Numbered from the stretch's first letter, positions 20,488 to 31,179 are shown. The stretch: 64,000 nucleotides of DNA from Alopecurus myosuroides (GCA_028641055.1 CM054062.1:232070696-232134695); one strand, 5' to 3'. Numbers and translations: made by a program. Notes: a model not told the origin generated them from the sequence alone.

Positions 20488-21622
20488 ATGGTTGATGGAG
20501 AATCTACCCGCACCGCAGACGCAATCAACGACGCCCTGGACATCGAGTCGATCATCAATGATCTTGACCCACAGCTCGAATCCCCTGTCCGCGCCGCCGT
20601 AAGCACGCCGGAAGGAAATGCCGGCGATTCGGCTCGCGGGGATCTACCTCCCGCGGCCGAAAACGTGTCGTCGTCGTCTACCGCGCCTCCCCCGCCTCTC
20701 GTCACCAAGCCCGCGGAGGGAACCACCATACTCGGCGGCGAGGAGGTCACTACCTCCGGTGCCGCCGGAGTTGAAGAAGACGCGGAAGAAAACTCCGGGA
20801 ATTGGAGCCACTGCAATGTGGTTCCATCCCTTCTTCCAGCAATGGAGAAGGAGGGATTTGTGCTCAAGGACAGATGGCGGTACGAAGAGGACGACTCCGA
20901 GCCACTGCCAAAAACCGGAGAAAGGGTTCTCCTTGCCTCTCATGTCAACAGAGGTATGGGTTTCCCACCTTCCGCCTTCTTTCTGCAAGTCCTCGACCAC
21001 TACAACATCCAATCACACAACCTTTCTCCCAACTCTATTCTCTATCTTGCCGGGTTTCAAGCCTTTTTTGAGGGATACTTAGGAATAGAGCCTATGTTAG
21101 ATTTCTGGCAATATTGCTTTTGAGTCAAGCGCAACCCTTCTGAGGGTGCTCTCCCCACCTGCGGGACCATCTCCTTTACCCTTCGTAGGTTTAGGGAAGA
21201 TTGGTTCCCAAAAATAAAAACCTCGGAATCCGTCAAATTCTGTACAGGTTTCTTCTTTTATCATGAAAATGTCCCGTTTTCTGGAAAGGAGACGGGAATT
21301 CCAGCTTTCGTTAATTCTGCGGCTACCCCCAAGATAATTGGGCGGTAGACACGGTCCAGACTCTGCCAGCAGATCTGATGAGGATCAAGCGGCATATGCC
21401 CAAGCTTGTTTCGGCCACTCCTCCTCTCACCGGCACAAACACAGTTTTGTGCTGGCTCGGGAGGCGCATTCAGCCGTTAGCCTATCGCGGAAAACGGCTA
21501 ATGTGCGTATACTCGTGCTTGGAGGACACGATGAGGACGACGGATAAAGCGTTCTCGAAGAAGGACTTCAAGAAGCGGCTGAACCAACTGGTCTCTACTC
21601 GAGACCAGTACACCTCCCACTA
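20488..21622 (+). pseudogene. Transposase_28-type pseudogene, exon 1 only
   Basis: Aligns with exon 1 at 11691-12860: an N-terminal IESIINDLDPQLES block, the LPAMEKEGF and LPPS/FPPSAFFLQVLDHYNIQ blocks, GYLGIEP, and after the stop FTLRRFREDWFPK. A TGA at 21121-21123 replaces the Gly codon of copy 1. A frameshift lies near 21335, after which a different frame carries LTGTNTVLCWLGRRIQPLA. The later exons are missing. Confidence 0.75.
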
Positions 21623-21624
21623 AT

Positions 21625-21985
21625 CATTAATGTGTTAATTTATTTCCAAATATTACTGTTATAGTTATTGACATGAAAATAAAAAATACTAAGAAATAAT
21701 GAAAATAATCAACTGATTGGAGGGTGACCTTGTAATCCAGCCATTCAAGACAAGAGACAGGAGACTTAACGATCACTGGTACGGTCGGGACTGACCATAT
21801 CGATCACCGTACCGTGAGGTATTGACTCCGTCAAATCAAACCAAGTAACTTTTATCAAGGGCATCGATGCTATTTTGCACGAGAAGGCCTCCGAAAACCT
21901 AAATTTCTATGCTGCCTTTGTAAAAAGGGGAGGAAACAAACACGAGAAGAGAGTCACCGTCAATTTTCCATCGCCACTAAGTGCT
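21625..21985. other. Unclassified spacer, nothing recognised
   Basis: AT-rich sequence; no gene or repeat recognised. Confidence 0.4.
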
Positions 21986-22672
21986 ACCACCGCTGCTTCT
22001 AGTCACTTTATGAGTGTTACAGTATATGCGGATTGCACTAACCCTTTCTATCAGTTCGTACTTTTGGTTGTGTCGGCTAGTGCATGAACATGGTATTAGA
22101 GTCTAAGGTCTCGAGTTCGAGTCCTAACTTGTGCAATTTATCCTAAAATTGTTGTTACCCCCTCTTTGTCCACGTATGTTGTTATGAACGATAACACAAA
22201 AACGATAAACAAAAAAAAATCTAGCATGACAGGGACACGTGGTTTTTAATATGAAAATCCCTTCTAACGAGAAAGAGAAAAACCACAGAGAGGAGAACTT
22301 CACTATATCGGATGCGGTTGCAAACGCCGGAGATTTACAACTTCCGACTTATCCCAACTGACGGCTTAAATGAGGTATAAAAAGGGATAAAATCCTATAC
22401 AAGGTAGAATTCAGATCCAAGTCGATAACAACGCTACGCTCTACTCGTCGGAAGTTTGGCCTTTTATTAACATAATTGAATTTAGATCACAACAAAATAA
22501 CATTTGTGCCTCTTGAGCCATACCTCTCAGACTCGCGCGTCGTCGCTCTCTATCGGTTTGCACGTGTTGAATTTATTTTCTCTCGTCACATATGAGAGAG
22601 GTGTTGAAGTGTATATATGGATTGTACTATCCCTTTCCATCAGTTCGGACTTTTGGCTAGTGCAAGAAACTT
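21986..22672 (+). mobile_element. Degenerate short-LTR (TRIM-like) retrotransposon
   Basis: Two similar stretches, about 22016-22088 and 22608-22665, share the phrases CCTTTC-x-ATCAGTTCG and ACTTTTGG and end TAGTGCA. The first is followed closely by TGGTATTAGAG (about 22091-22101), a one-mismatch initiator-Met primer site. This layout suggests 5' LTR end, interior and 3' LTR end of a small LTR element with no coding capacity. Outer LTR limits are not defined. Confidence 0.5.
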
Positions 22673-22740
22673 GACAGTGAGAGTGAGAGGCGGGCTACAT
22701 CTTAATATGTTTTTACTTTTTATAGCAGACTATTATACAT

Positions 22741-22843
22741 AATCATGGGCAAATGCATAAACATATTCCTGAAAGAGTAGTGTGCAGACAAAATATTGTT
22801 GACGAGATTTGTGTTTTTCTAAATACCCTTCGAATTTTTCCAT
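22741..22843 (-). pseudogene. matK: matK 5' fragment (maturase K) in plastid insertion
   Basis: The ATG at 22843-22841 opens a frame reading [16 protein letters not shown] and on to an AFAHDY block, the N-terminus of grass maturase K, the group II intron maturase encoded inside trnK. Only about 34-35 codons are present before unrelated nuclear DNA. It cannot be functional in the nucleus. Confidence 0.88.
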
Positions 22844-23511
22844 TTTTATTTTTACTTGAATAAGAGAGAAGAAGCATTTCTCGGTTTATCGAATGATGAT
22901 ACATAGTGCAATATGGTCAGAATAAGGTGTTGCATTTTTTTTGTTAATACAAACTCTTGAAAGAAAGGGAGTCTAATACATAGATCTTTTTCCGCCTCCT
23001 TTTCTACCCCCAATTAGTTTATGATTGTTATAAATTACATAGGAGAACATTTTTTTTTTGCAGGCCAATTGCTCTTCTGATTTTGCAATAGAGCCTCTTT
23101 ATCAATATATTGCTTCTTCTACACATTCAATCCACAATATCCCTTATTCAATTCATAGTCAAGAAGAATTGGGATTTCTAAAAAAGAAAAAAAGGGCACT
23201 CGTAGAAAAGCGCAACCTTTCCCGCATCCAACACTAATCTATTATTGACGTCTAATTAGAGTGGGGAATCATTTCAATTACGAAGTTAATCTTGTTCCTT
23301 TTTATTTTAATAGAATTGGAGCCAAGATTCTATCCATTTATTCACTGGACCTACAAAATCGTAATTTTTATTCCATTCAGAAAAAATAAATTGATTTTTT
23401 ATGACACACTATTTTTTCCATTCTGAGCATTAATCGTGGTCTTCTATACTCTACCAAGAGTCTGAACAAATCTGTTGCTCCATCCAAATATGTAAAAGAT
23501 CATAGTCGTAC

Positions 23512-23548
23512 TTAAAAGCCGAGTACTCTACCATTGAGTTAGCAACCT
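23512..23548 (-). pseudogene. trnK-UUU: Plastid trnK-UUU 5' exon (nuclear copy)
   Basis: The minus strand reads (A)GGTTGCTAACTCAATGG and on through GTAGAGTACTCGGCTTTTAA. This is the 37 nt 5' exon of chloroplast tRNA-Lys(UUU), ending inside the anticodon loop before the intron (TACGACTATGATC). The first base is A, where I recall G in plastid genomes. The 3' exon is absent, so no tRNA can be made. Confidence 0.88.
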
Positions 23549-23737
23549 GGATAAAAAAAAACGATCTTAGATACGATTGGAATCCAAAAACCAGATGGAA
23601 TTACACCGCGCGCTTCTGCCAAAATATTGAATTAGCAAGACGTCAAAAGAAAGATTTTTCGACCATGAAAAACACTCAAATGCCAAAATGAACAGACCCC
23701 TTTAAATTCCACCAAGGTTTTCACTAGTAGGGAAAAG

Positions 23738-23985
23738 GCTACCGCAGGCGAACCAATTTAGCCTACCGCAGGCGAATGTATGTTCGCCTGGGACCACCTC
23801 GCCAGCGGTAATGACTTACCGCAGGCGAACAACCTAATGCGCCTGGGGTATCTTGACATACCCCAGGCGAACAAGCGTTGTGCGCCTGGGGCAAGCCTCT
23901 TACCTGAGGCGAACAAGCGCTGTGCGCCTGGGGTACATGTTCGCCTGGGGTATGATTCCCTATTCGCCTGGGGTATGGTTTTGCT
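23738..23985. repeat. CACTA left subterminal repeat array
   Basis: Short copies of TACCGCAGGCGAA and CCCCAGGCGAACA, plus the inverted form TTCGCCTGGGGTA, recur about every 20-40 bp. In CACTA elements such arrays bind the accessory protein (TnpA-like). Confidence 0.85.
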
Positions 23986-24193
23986 GTGTCAAAAAATAAA
24001 AGAAACGAAAATAACAGAATTACAGCAAATTGACAGTAATAAATATGAAAATGACAGCAAAATAACAGAAATATTTCGATCATCACCAAATAGTCTCGAT
24101 CATCACCAAATAGTCTCGAAACGAATAGTTTAGTTACAAGCATAGTTCAAACACTAGGAGTACATAGTCCAAACAAATCGATAGTTTAGTTAT

Positions 24194-24430
24194 CTAGACA
24201 AGCAAAACAACAAGTAGCATCAACACTAGGAGTACAAGGAGTATAAGCACGGCGATGGCGAATGTGGTCATCCGGGCCCTCGTCTTCTCCGTCTTCTCTC
24301 TCGCTAGGTAAGTGGCGTATCGAGCTTCCGCCTCCACCATGGTCTTGTACCCCTTGTAGCTGTTGCCGCTGAAACCGTGCACCTGTCTTCGGCATTGGTC
24401 CCAGTCGTCGTAGACAACATACCATGTCAT
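24194..24430 (-). CDS. CACTA 3' exon: viroplasmin/RNase H1 N-terminal-like domain plus hydrophobic tail
   Basis: A splice-acceptor-like GCACAG stands just before the ATG at 24430. The 78 codons contain WYVVYDDWDQCRRQV and FSGNSYKGYKT-x3-EAEARY, which matches my memory of the caulimovirus viroplasmin/RNase H1 N-terminal fold. That fold's usual loop between WYVVY and DDW seems to have been shortened. After a basic stretch (EKTEKTRAR) the last 24 residues are almost entirely Leu/Val/Ile/Ala/Met and could span a membrane. It may be the last exon of the gene upstream or a separate small gene. Confidence 0.6.
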   Translation of the reverse strand: MTWYVVYDDWDQCRRQVHGFSGNSYKGYKTMVEAEARYATYLAREKTEKTRARMTTFAIAVLILLVLLVLMLLVVLLV

Positions 24431-24586
24431 CTGTGCATAGGACAAAAATACGAGTTTAGCATCGAAAGTGATAATAGACCGCAAATAACTATCAAAAAAT
24501 AGAAGCATCAAGGTTTACGAATAAAACACGACAAATAAAGGTCTAAAAGTTATATGATGCAAGTGTATACTAACATTTTGTCAATC

Positions 24587-27500
24587 CTATATTCTCGGCG
24601 GGAACGGACGAACGCCTTGTAGCGTGTTGAATGTCCGGGTGTCACGTTGCTCTCGTAGGTGTGCTTCTATGTCACGGTTGCTCGGTGATGCGTGGCCGTG
24701 GAAGAACAAGCCACCCCGAGTGATGACATCCGACGAGAGTATCGTGCAGATCCTCCGCTGGATGCGACGGAACTCAGCCCGCACATATTCATCGGCGGTG
24801 TTGGCCATTTTTGTGGTCAGGTCTCGGAGATCACTTGGTAGATGGGCCTGTTGGGCATCCTTTAAGTACTCCCTCATCTGAAAGATGACATACCAAGCTT
24901 CCAACTCAGATTCTTGCTCCGATTGCTTGAGGCGGGGGAAGTTTGTTACGTGGGTGCACACGTAGGCGCCTCGGACTATTTTCTCCTTTTTTAGGGGCTT
25001 GCCTAAATCGGCGGCGAAGCCGTTGAGGGCACTATTAAGAACAGCTCTTATGTCGGTGTAGTCCTTCTGCACCGCCCTACCCGCATCAAGATAAGTGCAT
25101 TGTGACCAATGCGGTTCCATGACGATGAGTACGCATCCTCCGTTTCTGCGCAGAACATTTCGAACAAGAGCCATCAATATCATCAATCGGAATACTAAGG
25201 AGATTCTAGAAAGAATGTAACGACGTGAAGCGGAGAGGACTACTTACTTGGGAAAGTATGGCATGAGAATGGCGTTCTTATCCTTGTTATCTATCAAAAA
25301 CCCCGTTATGTAAGTCGTGATAAGAACTCGGTCCGCATGTGACCGCAAGTAGTCCTCATTCATGTAGTACGGGTCCATAATCGCCATGTGCGGGGTATTC
25401 TCCATGACCATATCATGCGCCATGCTGAGCGATACCAGGCGGACAATGCTTCGGTCGAGCTTACCCAAGTGGAAGACCCTGAATATGTCTTCGTATCTGA
25501 TGAAGAACACCTCTGCGGGATTTGAATCCACAAAGCCCAAGGATCGGGGCACCTTGACCACGTATAGCGGGTAGGAGGGATGTTTCTCACGTAGAAGTTC
25601 ATTCTCTTTGAACAAAATCCCGTCGTGGATGGTCCTCATGTCACCACCCATGACAGCGACAACCTCTGGCGGCAGCATCGGCTCACCTATCTCATGCACC
25701 TTCCTCCACGGGACGGCGGGCGGCAAACGGTCCAGGACTCGGGCGGCCGCTGGCTGGCTACTAGAGGAGGCACCACCTTTCTTCTTCTTGGCTACCGTCC
25801 TCTTCCGATGCTTCTTCGGCCTCAAGCAGATGGGAGTGCCGCTTTGTTTTACCGCCTCCGCGGCCGTAGCACGGAGTGTATTCGGGGTAACCAGCGTAGG
25901 CTGTGGAGCCGTAAAGGCCGTCTGCTCCTCGGGAGTTTCTTGGGAATAGGTTAGCTTCTTCTGTATATCCGGTTTTCTGGTGGGTAACTCAGAAGAACCG
26001 CCCTCTCCGCCATCTACCTTCTTCTGGATATCAAGAGTTCTGGCGGGTAACTTCGGAGGAACCGGCTTCTCGCCATCCAACTGATTTATGAAATCGTCAA
26101 TGGGAGCAAGTTCAATATCCATGTACTCGTCATGGGTCTCATGCTCGTGATGTTGCTCGTCATTGGACGTCTCGTGCTCGGGAGGAGGAGGATCCACCGG
26201 AGGTGGAGAGAGGACATTGCCATGTTGGACCTTGTCTTGTTGGCTTGCCGCGGGCGCAACCGGTGTAGTGGTGACGGTCATGGCTTGGCTTGGCGCCGAC
26301 CCTGACGTCGTGTTCAGCCGAATAAGGGCTTTCGGCCATAGCAAGATTTGATTGTCCAGTTGGCCGAGATTAAGCTCGCTGTCGGCATCGGCGGGTTGAT
26401 TAGGAGGATACAAGTTCTCGAATCCCGGTAGCACCAGATCGACGCGAACCCGAAGCTCGTTGTCCGGTATATCTCTGCAATGGTACTTGCGGGATAGTGG
26501 CTGCAAGATGCTCCCCTTTGCAACATCCTTCAACTCGCTGCCCACTTTTAGCAGGAAGGTGCATCCCGTCGCGTCAGCCTGCGATAACATGCATGGATAG
26601 GTCAGAGAGTAGGGTTATATTGAACTGGCTACAGCTTTTGAGACGGTCAATAATTTACCGTGAGGGCATTGAGCTCGGCTAACGTCGACGGACCACAGGT
26701 GATGGTGGGCTCGTCGAGCAACGGGGTGGTGGCCGCGCCGGACACGGCCGACGGTCCATCGGGGGCAGGCGCGTCGGGCACGGCCGACGGTCCATCGGGG
26801 GCAGGCGCGTCGGGCACGGCCGACGGTCCATCGGGGGCAGGCGCGTCGGGCACGGCGGGGGCGACAGGCACGGCCGACGTCGACGGACCACCGGCGGCGG
26901 CCGCGGCGGGCACGACCAACATCGACGGTATGTTGAACGTCGGTAACGGCCCCTGTGAGCCGCCGGCGATGTTGCCACATATTTTTTCAAATACGGCTGG
27001 GATGAGCGCATTCATCTTTTCCCCCACCGTTTTCTCAATCTTCTTCTCCATGTTTGTTTCCAAGTCATGGACCTTCTTCTTCAGCTCCTCCGTCTCCTCG
27101 CTCTTGTTCGCCGCCCGCGACTCCTTAGTGCTGGGCTCAACCAAGCCATAGTTGGCGTGCTTCTTATTAAGTCCGCCGCCAGTGATACGGCCTAAGTGCG
27201 GCCTTTTCAGAGGGTCCTGGCTCTTTGCCTTGTTGTACCCCCTGATGAAAGGCTTATCCCACGCGACTTTGGCCGTCGACGTCTGCGACGAGGAAGATTC
27301 AAGTTGTTGTTCTTCTAGCTGCAGAAGCAACATATAAACGGTTTAGAATTGGTTTCGTACTAGAATGAAATCATGGACTTGATGATGATGAGTTGCATGA
27401 AATGGTAAATTTCTTACCACTAGCTTCTCAACATTCTTCACGCTATCGTCCGTGACCAAAATAACACCCTCCACCATCTTCGGGTCCGAGACAAGTTCCC

Positions 27501-28344
27501 CGGTCGGAGTTACTTTTCTGTACCTCGACCTCATGAATTTCTGGAATTGCGGGTCATGGGCATACTTGGCGTAAGGGTTCTCAATCCCTTTTTCAATGTA
27601 GGCCTGGTCCTCTTTCGCCCAAACTGGCTCCTTCCCGTCGTAGCCACGACAGCCGAGATTGTGGTGACCGATGTTCTTCGACGCTAGATCCTTCCCCCAT
27701 CCCGTTTGCTTCTTAGTGACATCAAGCGACTCGTTATCTAGGAAAGTCTTGAAGTCATCGGGCGTAATCCGCGGGAAGTGGCGATGGATCTCTTCGAATG
27801 GTGTCGATTCCTTAATCATCGCCCTCACCATAGTCTTGCAATTGCTCAGGGCTTTGGTGAATCTAGTGAGAGCGAGTTTGTTCACGAGGTTGCCCTTCAG
27901 ATTCTCGTTGTTGTAGGGGGGAGGGAACTCGTACCGCGCGTGCAGCCTCGAGATGAGTTGGGCGCGCAGAGTTAGTTTCTTCTTGAGAGTCGGCTCGTTG
28001 ACATTGACGACGTCTCGAAGTATCGCGCCAAGTTGGAGGAAGTACCCCTTCACAAGGTCCAATGGCATTAGAGGCGTGCCACTGGAAGGGTCCACCTCCG
28101 TGAATTTCTCTCGAACGGTGCCGACCTTGTTCGGAGCTCGCTTCCGACGCTTGTTTCCCGTCGTGCTGCTCCCTGAGGGACCCCCCGCGCCACTATCAGT
28201 GGTTTCCTCCTCGCCACCGGTGAGCCCGTCATCATTGTGGGGCTCGACATCATGGTCAGTTTCTGTCCGATCTTCCTCTTGCGACTCTCGGGCCATAAGG
28301 ATGTAGTGGTCCAATAAAGCCGGATCCGTAGTAGAAGAAGACAT
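24587..28344 (-). CDS. CACTA accessory protein, four exons, about 1,158 aa, with DUF8039-like and degenerate Ulp1-like domains
   Basis: Exons 27418-28344, 26659-27318, 25248-26578 and 24587-25145 join with GT-AG borders into 3,477 nt with no stop before TAG 24587-24589. In order: acidic, Ser/Thr-rich N-terminus with a basic KRRKRAP patch; a conserved globular part in exon 1; a coiled coil and a three-fold repeat of a Pro/Ala/Asp unit in exon 2; and a DUF8039-like segment opening exon 3 (GCTFLLKVGSELKDVAKG to QILLWPK). Low-complexity linkers follow, then a C-terminal Ulp1 cysteine-protease-like region across exons 3-4. At the expected catalytic His (GHW/GHY) this protein has GGC, so protease activity is doubtful, although YLD is kept. 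Such proteins are common in grass CACTA elements, and end binding by them is inferred. Confidence 0.8.
26743..26850. repeat. Three 36 bp tandem repeats inside the CACTA gene
   Basis: Identical units starting CACGGCCGACGGTCCATC at 26743, 26779 and 26815. On the coding strand each adds 12 residues of the type PDAPAPDGPSAV without shifting frame. Confidence 0.95.
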
Positions 28345-28954
28345 GCCCTAGCTAGCAGTAGACAAAACGTATACTGTTAGTCACCGGAAAAATTCGGCGT
28401 GACCTCGGCTATATATAAATGGTCATGCAGGAGTGCCAGAAATTCGCCGGAACGGAAATGAATCAACGTTCCGACAAAACATTGGCACTCAATGTACCTG
28501 CAACAGAAATTGAATGCACACATGCATGGCCACAAAAACAGTTCCTTGCATTGCTGTCATCACATGGCACAAAAACTCCCAGGAAATTCATATATCATGC
28601 CAAAAAAACCTTCATATATATTGATCAAAGTAAAATACTGCACTTAATTAATAACAAATCACGGAGAATTCTAGCAGTGTCCAAAGCTTCAGTGTTCTAT
28701 TCACATGTAATTAGTAGGTGATTCAGCTAGTGTAAGAAATATAGCATTTTATACTATGAGCTGAACTACCAGAATCCAGAAATAATGGTACATGATCAGA
28801 TCCAGTTCTAGCTAAAGCATGTAGCAGCAGTAGTATGAGGGCGTTGGAAGAGGGGGGGGGGGTGGCTGACCTGGGTTCGTCGTGCGCGTGGGCGACGACG
28901 GCGTGGGTGACGACGGCCGGCGTGGACGACGACGATGAGAGGGAAGGCGCGCGC

Positions 28955-29070
28955 GCGCGGCGTGCTCCCCGCTCCTCCTCCCCTGCTGCTCGATCCCGCT
29001 CCTCCTCCGCTGCTGCTCCTGCTCCTCCTCCTGCTGCTGCTCCCGCTCCTCCTCCTCCTCCTCCTGCTCG
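28955..29070. repeat. CTCCTC/GCTGCT low-complexity tract
   Basis: Imprecise (GCTCCTCCT)n run upstream of the accessory gene. It gives open but meaningless frames on both strands. Confidence 0.8.
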
Positions 29071-29204
29071 ACAACGACGACGGCGGCGTGCGATGAGAGA
29101 GGCGACGGCGTCGTGCGATGAGAGAGGCGACGGCGGCGTGCGGTTAGGGCTCGATATGAAACAGAGTGATTATGCGGGTTGTGAGTTAGCAGATCGAGGA
29201 CTTA

Positions 29205-29765
29205 CAGGCGCACAACGAGTGAAATGCGCCTGCGCTATCCCTTACCCCAGGCGAACAAAGAGAGGTGCGCCTGCGCTAATGTTCTTAGCGATTCGTTGTG
29301 CGCGGGCCCACAGAGGTATACCCCAGGCGCACTGATTGGAAAATGCGCCTGCGCTAAGCATTAGAACCGGTTTGTATCACAAACCGGTTCTAAAGGTATG
29401 TCCCCTGGGCCCACCTAGCTACCCGCACAAATGGCCGCAGGCCTTTAGCACCGGGTTGTATAACAAACCGGTCCTAAAGGCCTGCGGCCATTTGCTGCCT
29501 GTAGGTATGGGGCCCAGGGGATAGACCCTTTAGAACCGGTTTGTGATACAAACCGGTTCTAATGTGCTTGGCTCGATGCCCTGTTATGCGCGGCCCCACA
29601 GATCCTTACCGCAAGCGAATTATCTAGGTAATGCGCCTGCGCTAAATTTCGTAGGATTTTGGTTTGCGCGGTCCCACATGGCATTACCCGAGGCGCATGT
29701 CCTATAAAAAGCGCCTGTGATATGTATTACCCCAGGCGCGTTTTCCATATGATGCGCATGTGCTT
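29205..29765. repeat. Internal array of CACTA subterminal motifs
   Basis: The terminal motifs (ACCCCAGGCG, GCGCCTGCGCTAA and relatives) recur here, in the middle of the element, around the palindrome at 29361-29562. The array lies between the transposase remnant and the accessory gene. Confidence 0.75.
29361..29562. repeat. 202 bp palindrome with three nested hairpins
   Basis: Outer arms TTAGAACCGGTTTGTATCAC and its mirror at 29530-29562, middle arms CCCCTGGGCCC/GGGCCCAGGGG, and inner arms GGCCGCAGGCCTTTAG/CTAAAGGCCTGCGGCC share one centre near 29461. The outer arms are themselves small palindromes (ACCGGTTTGT-ACAAACCGGT). This could be a foldback insertion or a compound protein-binding site. 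Confidence 0.85.
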
Positions 29766-30029
29766 AGATTTTCTAACACAGCCCCACGTACCCGGCCTGG
29801 GACACATCGAGCAATACGAATGCTATAATATGTGGCTCCCCCACGTTGGTTTTCACTTAAAAAATACATACATATGAAAGTTAACATGTGCAAAAATATT
29901 TAATGTCGCATCGAGCGTAAATAGATTGGTTTAGCGAGATACCGCAAGTGTTTCTCTCTAAAAACACATTGTATGCATAGTAGCTATTAGCATGTTATAT
30001 CGCGAGTATTTCCCTCTCTCAACCTTTCG

Positions 30030-31179
30030 TCACAATATTAGTCTTGCCTTTCTTGGTCGATGTTGAATACGTGACCGCCATATTGTGACTTCTTCTTGTG
30101 AATGGAAGACCTGCCCTAGGTAGTGTGGTCCTGCTTCTTCTTGTGGTGTATCGTCTTCACCGGGTTCTTCCATCATCGGGTCTCCGACTAAGCCGTCGAA
30201 GTCCTTCTCATCGGCGACTCCATCCATTCCGACGAGGGCCCTTTTTCCTCTCCTTACGACAACACGACTAGGCTTTGCCGGGTCGGTTATGAAGAAGCAT
30301 TGCTCCACGTGCTTAGCCAATACCCAGGGCTCATTTTGCGCGGTGGGGTTCTTGGACTTGTGTTTGTTGGCTTCAGACATCGACATAGTGGTGAAATATT
30401 CGTCTTCTTTCGTGACGTTTGTAGCCCATCTCACATGGAACATCGGCAGCTTTACCCCAACGTAGTCAAGCTCCCCGATCTTTCTGTAGTATCTTCTAAC
30501 CTCTTCGCCCGTGTAAGATTCCATCGTTATAGACGAGTTTTGATAGTCGCTACTTTTGTCTCTTTCCTCCGTGTAGAATGTGTACCCATTGATGTCGTAT
30601 GGATAGGGGCCATATGACAAGGCTAATACAATTTTATCTTTCTCACATGTCATTGGCGGGGGATCGGCATCAATCTGCTTCTTGAACCATGTCGCGAAAG
30701 AGGAGCTTCAGACACAGCCACGGGGGGAGGTTGTACATCCATACAAACACGGGCCAGGTGCTATGTTTGCTGCTCTGATTTCCAAACGGATTGAGACCGT
30801 CGGTGCTCGCACCAAGCCTGATGTTCCTTGGGCCGTTCCCGAATTCCTCATCGAATGCGTCTAATGCTTTCCACTGACGTGCATCCGAAGGGTGTGTACT
30901 TAGCACTGGTTTTTCAACACGTTCTGGATCGCTCAGCACCGCCTTCTTTTTGTCCTCGTGCCAGCGCATGAGCTTTGCTTCCTTGAGGTCCACGAAGTAC
31001 CGCTGCAGACGGCCGGGATCAATGAGTGGAAAGTACCACACAACTTTCGTAGGAGCTTTCTTCGTCCCCCTCTTGTAACGATCAGCACCGCACACCGGAC
31101 ATTTGATCTGGTCCGCGTGCTCGTTACGGTAAATTATGCAGTGTGGTGGATAGGGGTGGTGGTGGGTGGCTGGCCGCAC
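30030..31179 (-). pseudogene. CACTA transposase (TnpD/tnp2) with core deleted
   Basis: The upstream part (31179-30670) reads the tnp2 family pattern: PPHCIIYRNEH, KCPVCGADRYK, KVVWYFPLIDPG, KLMRWHED, NIRLGASTDGLNPFGN, STWPVFVWMYNLPPWLC. The downstream part (30653-30030) reads the C-terminal DUF4216-like region (NGYTFYTEERD, LDYVGVKLPMFHVRW). They meet near 30700 in different frames. The several hundred residues that normally lie between, including the catalytic core, are gone, as is the N-terminus. This is an internal-deletion derivative. Confidence 0.85.

Larger units (their letters stand above)
19384..21622 (+). mobile_element. Gypsy-like element fragment 2 carrying a Transposase_28-type pseudogene
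   Basis: Begins TGTCGAGACATCGTAG and stays alignable with fragment 1 (10622 onward) through the LTR-like region, the TATA box and most of exon 1 of the gene. It ends near 21622, short of the exon 1 splice donor seen in fragment 1. No primer-binding site or pol is visible. It sits in a Stowaway MITE fragment. Confidence 0.65.
22740..23716 (-). other. Nuclear plastid DNA insertion (psbA-trnK spacer, trnK 5' exon, intron, start of matK)
   Basis: Read on the minus strand this is colinear with the grass chloroplast trnK region: upstream spacer, trnK-UUU 5' exon, group II intron 5' part, then the first codons of matK. Similarity to matK stops abruptly at about 22740 after the 35th codon. The right limit is uncertain because the CACTA element begins at 23722. 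Small differences from plastid sequence (for example the first base of the tRNA exon) fit a nuclear copy. Confidence 0.88.

Noticed and set aside
10622..21622. Continuation of the segmental duplication beyond block A
   Set aside because: Sequence after 10621 and after 14394 does not match block B beyond 58762.
23512..23548. Functional nuclear tRNA-Lys gene
   Set aside because: Only the 5' exon of a plastid split tRNA is present.
23738..23985. CRISPR-like array from regularly spaced GGCGAAC motifs
   Set aside because: Motifs occur in both orientations with irregular spacing at the ends of a CACTA element; these are subterminal repeats in a plant genome.
24686..25145. Active Ulp1-type protease domain
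   Set aside because: The expected catalytic His position reads GGC; only fold-level resemblance is left.
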